From Bryum argenteum (Eukaryota > Streptophyta > Bryopsida > Bryales > Bryaceae): 64,000 bases of DNA. Below are positions 59,960 to 64,000 of this stretch, one piece after another. Location: positions 6,616,727 through 6,680,726 of the forward strand of contig CM073327.1 of assembly GCA_037043015.1 (NCBI GenBank), in the 5' to 3' direction. The notes beneath the pieces were generated by a model. That model was not told where the DNA came from and did no database searches. It was given only the letters and a program-made list of their open reading frames with translations. Each line of letters starts with the position of its first letter. Position 1 is the stretch's first letter. The position numbers were made by a program, and so were the translations under genes.

Positions 59960-60300
59960 GAATAAAGGTTCTGCAGTTGCGGTTCATCAATAGAGAGCTT
60001 GTTGCAACAAGCAAGATAACATTCTTGCAGATAACACCATCCAGGAGTCGGTGTTACAATCGAGGGGGAAGTATGCAAATATATGTGGAGACGTCGTCAA
60101 GGGAGACAATCAGCCTGGAGGTGGGAAGCATGAGATCATCGACAATGTGAAGCTCAAAATTCAGGACCAGCAGCAGTTGAAGGCGCTCAACTGCAGGATG
60201 GACGAAGACTTGCAGACTACAACAATCCAAGATAACTACACTCATCATCTTGCAGATTGGCCGAGGGGAAGCATGTACATCCTCGTAACTCGCGGTGAGC
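59960..60300 (+). pseudogene. Decayed ubiquitin repeats downstream of gene B
   Basis: Ubiquitin-derived segments survive in shifting frames. The end of one unit (LADN, TIQES, then RGG), the start of the next (RGGSMQIYVETSSRETISLE, compare [18 protein letters not shown]), then after a frameshift EIIDNVKLKIQD, and a further boundary (IQDNYTHHL...PRGSMYILVTR). So at least two tandem units plus parts once stood here, with Ser between Gly and Met at the junctions. Nothing could be processed to ubiquitin now. It lies directly behind the stop of gene B, which suggests either an old polyubiquitin copy or a former fusion tail. Confidence 0.75.
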
Positions 60301-60429
60301 ACTCCATTAGATTTTCTCTCATTCTCATGCTGATTGTGCTTTCAATAAATTATCTACAAGAAAATTGATGATCAGAAAGTCTAATAGATTCACTTGTCAC
60401 AGACCGATCAGAGCGATTGATCACTCCGG

Positions 60430-60663
60430 GAGGATTGGGGACGTAGAAGAGGACATTCAAATTGTATGTGGAGAGTACCTGATACGATTTACACTTTGAA
60501 GAGAAAAATCTCAGAGCAGGAGATTTTGATTCCTCCTAGTGACCAGGCATTGTATAATACAAGAGGAACAGACGCTTGCCTGGAATGGCTTCGAGAGGAT
60601 GATCGGACTCTATTCAGTTGTATGGACGGATTGAACCTAAGTTTTCTTCCAGTTGGGTGGTGA
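60430..60663 (+). pseudogene. Divergent ubiquitin-like segment
   Basis: The frame ending at 60663 reads DTIYTLKRKISEQE, then LIPPSDQALYNTRG and WLREDDRTLF. This follows the ubiquitin helix and following loop ([20 protein letters not shown]...DGRTL) at the same spacing but is strongly diverged. The preceding bases (ATTCAAATTGTATGTGGAG) resemble a degraded MQIFVE start in another frame. It could be a relic of a third unit or a fast-evolving ubiquitin-like domain. Confidence 0.5.
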
Positions 60664-60763
60664 CTTAGTTTGTAGACTTTTTCATTTGCAGTTGAAGTGG
60701 GTGTGAAAGATAAGCACATGGCACAGTTCAATTCCATTCCCTGACATAGTGTGGTGCCTTGTA

Positions 60764-62792
60764 CAGTACCCTCCAACAAGTCTTGCAACCATTTTGTGAA
60801 CTCTTGAAATTCTCTAATTCATTTTCAAAATGGGAGGATTTTATCAAATTTATCCTATTAAATCTTTTGTGTTATGGACCCTTTACGTGTTCATAAAATG
60901 TCAATGTTAAAAAACAAAATCTCTATTTTTGATGAATTATTTTATCTTTTTCACTTAATTTCAAAAAAAATTAACTGAGAAATATATATGATGATTTTTT
61001 AAAATTTGATTGCACCAATCTATAGGATATATCATTGTTCACATTCTTGGTATTACAAAGATGCATACTATGTAGGTAAAATTCTCCTCTATGTGGGCTC
61101 TAAAGTATTTTCATAGTTTCCATTCATTCATATTCTAGGCTAAGGAAATCAAACTCATATATTAAATCAAACTTTGATCAAATAAAGTCAAATAAGGTAT
61201 CATTACAAAGCTATAGTAGTATAGAAGCCTAATATGCTATGAAGTTTACAATATGTCTTACTCACTAACAAATATTCTACAAGAAATGGAACACCTACTA
61301 CCATCGAGTGCTACCACCTTGAGTCGCTATTACAACTTTCATCCGGGTTGGCATTGTTGAAATCAACTTCTTGATGCTTTCTTGAGGTATATCCTCCCAA
61401 GCCAGATTGACTGATGTCCACATTTCGTCTTTGTTTCGTGGTCTATTTCTCTGTTGCACTTGATCTTTAACTTGCTTCCAGACATTCTCTATAGGATTAA
61501 GGTCAGGAGAATTTGGTGCCCATTCAAGCTTTTTCAATCCAAGTTCTCGTCTCCAATCTTTTTGTATATTACTACCATGTCTTTGAGCACCATCCTCCAT
61601 TAAAATGAGGTGCTCATAGTGGTCATGGTGCCAATAATAATGCTCTAATGCTCCTTGAGATACTATCTCTACAAAGTCTTTGGCAAAAGGTGCGTCTATT
61701 AGGAGGAATTAACACCAAATAAGACTTAGAAGAGCCAGTGATAGCACCCCATACCATAATTGAAGTCCTTCCGGATTTGAATGTAGGTGCTAAGCAATTG
61801 TAGTTGTAGCGTTCATATGCTTTTCGCCAGACACGAATTTGGCGTGATGGTTTTCCAACTTCAAAGGATGACTCATCGGTCCAAATCACATTACTCCAAT
61901 CGTCAATCGTCCAATGCAAGTGCCCCTTTGCAAAAGCCAACCTCTTTGCCTTGTGTATGTCACTCAAGAATGGTTTCTTTCTTTGCAATGCAATCATAAT
62001 ACCAAGCTCATGAAGCTCTTTACGTAAAGTTGACATGCCCACGGAAGATGTCACATTGCTGCACAATTCTGCAAGAGGAGCACGACGATTACTACTAAGA
62101 TCTCTATGGAGCCTTCTCCTATCTCGATCACTCATGTTTTTCGGCCTACCGGATCTACTTGTTGGCAATACAGAGCCACTAATTCTAAATCGCTTGAGAA
62201 TCCTTGAAATAGTCGATTTTGGCCTTCCTACAATGTTTCCAATTTCACTCACCGACATGTCAGCTTTCTGCATACCAACTATCATGTGTCGTATATCATT
62301 TGATACATAACTCCTTGTCATGGTGCACAATCCTCAAACAACACTTACATCCACAAAAAGTTTGATAAAAAAGGTCCTAACAACAACACAGAAACGATAT
62401 GTTTGACAAACAGGACTTGTTGCACACAACTTTTCTAAGAAATGTGTACCATCAAGATGACTTACAAACAAGTATGTGTATCTCTGGACCCTCCCAAGCT
62501 CAAACATACTCAAAATCTGATATCCCAGAGAAGAAGTGATCACATTAAGAAGGGTACCCTTTTCCAAGATTTTTAAGCATGATGGCAATTTTGGTAGACA
62601 CATGGCAATGGATGCCTCTTTATATTTAGAAAATGCTTGGTGTATGAAGGTAACTGGAACACCTTCCATGATGCAAAAAATCTCATGGAGATGTGATGAT
62701 TATCATGCCAACACCACCATTCTAAAACAGGCCATGGGATATGTTTTAAGTGAAAAAACAGAGTGTGTTGCAACACTTGTTGGAGGGTACTG
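60764..62792 (-). mobile_element. Second Tc1-type DNA transposon (DD34E), nearly intact
   Basis: 2029 bp between TA duplications (60762-60763, 62793-62794). Terminal inverted repeats CAGTACCCTCCAACAAGT continue to TTGCAAC with one mismatch (C/G). The element encodes a transposase on the minus strand with a single frameshift. It differs in sequence from the element at 2539-4131, so two separate DD34E lineages are present. Confidence 0.9.
61298..62321 (-). pseudogene. Tc1 transposase, one frameshift
   Basis: Start MTRSYVSNDI at 62321. The N-terminal paired helix-turn-helix region (MSVSEIGNIVGRPKSTISRI, then the GSVLPTSRSGRPKN linker) binds the terminal repeats. The DDE core has WSNVIWTDESSFEVGK (first Asp), IMVWGAI, LILMEDGAQRHG (second Asp) and NSPDLNPIENVWKQVK (Glu). 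Exactly 34 residues separate the second Asp from the Glu, so it is DD34E. A one-base change near 61695 shifts the frame, and the continuation FAKDFVEIVSQGALEHYY restores a normal Tc1 sequence. The C-terminus (GGSTRW) is complete. Total about 340 residues, the usual Tc1 size. Recent activity is likely. Similar proteins are best known from fungi and animals. Confidence 0.88.
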
Positions 62793-64000
62793 TACACAAC
62801 GCACTTCAAGCAACTAAACTCGACGATCCACTTAACTACCAGTCTGCTATAAATCGCCTTGGAAAACTCTAAGTTTCATCAAGAGAGAAGACGTGATTCC
62901 TTCCTCGCTTGCATCGAGTCTCTGTAGCCGCAGCACAAGAACACCTAGAGCTCAGCTGCAGAACGCCGTTCTTGAATTCTATTGGATGGTCGGCTTCGCA
63001 GGCTTGGAGTGCGGCCCTTACTTGAGATTTTCTAAAGAGCGAGTCGTAATCAGCAAGATACCGCACCCTCGCTTGCTTTATACACCATTAAGGTAGAAGT
63101 ACCTAAAACCACGAGCACCCCAGTATCAACTTATAGGTCTCCCCATAACCGCACCTAGCCTTAACTAGCATTGTCAGAACACTCAATTCAAACTGACCAA
63201 TCAAAACAATAAAAAAGCTCGTGGTTTTGGGTCGAATCATGAATGGAAATTTGTACCAGCTAAGGTGGTTTTTGCATACCCTATAGGTTGATTACGGATC
63301 CTGCAGTACTTTACTGTTTGAAAATTTGTATTAATTCATGTGTTTTACAAAAAAATATAAAAAAATTACAAACCTTCCAAAAAACTATCTTGCCACCCCA
63401 GAAAAGTACCCACTATAAATAAACCAGTTACAAATGGGCAAATTTTCTTATGTTGGTGGTTATGGGTACTGACTGTAGATGTTGCACTTGGTGTGGAGAT
63501 TGAGGGGAGGTGTCACGCACATGTATCACAACTAGGATTCAATTGAAATGAAAAAATCGTGAGAAAAAATGAGACGATCTTCATTCCATGAAATTTTCAT
63601 ATGGAGAATTTTGCCCTTGTTTCGTTGCGCTCACTCTTTCACTGCCTCGTTCGTGCGGATCAGGTGGCCGAGGGTTGAGAAGACGGGTGCTGGGACCACC
63701 GCAAGAAATAGCCAAGCGCCATCGTCTCTCCTCTCCCGCACTCCCTCTCAACCTGACCCTCACGAGAAGTCGATGCAGCGGCAGGACCTGAGGCTATGTA
63801 AATGTTGAGCTTTTAGAGTAAAATTTAACCTTCCGAACACTTGGATATAGCATAAAACTTGTGGGAGTGTTCACATTAAGTAAATTGTAATCTTATTTAA
63901 AGAAGAAATTATTTTTAGTTTCTTGTAACTGACATTAGCTTAAAGTAAATGCCAAAAGTAGAGTATTTTGAGCTATCCAAGTATATATATATATATATAT
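62793..64000. other. Right flank, no secure gene
   Basis: A GC-richer patch at 62869-63066 has an open minus-strand frame (YLADYDSLFRKSQVRAALQA, then EADHPIEFKNGVLQL) that looks protein-like and could be an exon of an unrecognised gene. Another patch at 63590-63810 is open on both strands and unconvincing. The window ends in an (AT)n run from 63984. Confidence 0.35.

Overview
The window is nuclear DNA of a land plant (streptophyte). The evidence is spliced genes with GT/AG introns, plant-type polyubiquitin (Ser19, Asp24, Ala57), a plastid-targeted dihydrodipicolinate synthase, a MUR3-like GT47 glycosyltransferase, a type II peroxiredoxin, and plant transposon families (Ty1/copia, En/Spm-CACTA, Stowaway). 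Two DD34E Tc1-type elements and a TTAA-flanked foldback family are unusual for flowering plants. The species cannot be named from the sequence.

Layout. 1-4.2 kb: AT-rich DNA with a foldback MITE, a truncated SINE and a dead Tc1 element with its ends intact. 4.8-6.2 kb (-): an intronless MUR3-like xyloglucan galactosyltransferase. 7.2-7.6 kb: a full-length tRNA-derived SINE with 13-bp target duplications. 10.2-12.1 kb (-): a four-exon dihydrodipicolinate synthase. 12.4-15.2 kb: SINE copy, TTAA element and a small broken ORF. 15.7-37.0 kb: a Ty1/copia retrotransposon (259-bp LTRs, 5-bp target duplication) split by a 15.8-kb CACTA transposon (3-bp duplication). The CACTA element carries a tnpA-like gene on the minus strand and a decayed tnpD-like gene on the plus strand. 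A SET-type methyltransferase domain is embedded in the tnpD-like gene. 37.2-39.6 kb (+): a five-exon type II peroxiredoxin with an unexplained N-terminal extension of about 120 residues. 39.6-43.3 kb: MITEs and hairpins. 43.5-44.7 and 47.7-49.1 kb (+): two polyubiquitin genes of 5 and 6 units, every unit carrying Thr28. 52.4-60.7 kb (+): two paralogous two-exon genes of a family I do not recognise, with myristoylation-type N-termini. A truncated relic lies between them and decayed ubiquitin repeats follow the second. 60.8-62.8 kb: a second DD34E Tc1 element, almost intact. The rest is AT-rich DNA with no convincing gene.

The host genes are independent housekeeping functions (lysine synthesis, cell-wall xyloglucan, peroxide detoxification, ubiquitin supply), not a pathway. 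The parts most likely to be undescribed are the paralogous gene family at 52-60 kb with its ubiquitin-derived neighbour sequence, the SET domain inside the CACTA transposase, and the extended peroxiredoxin.
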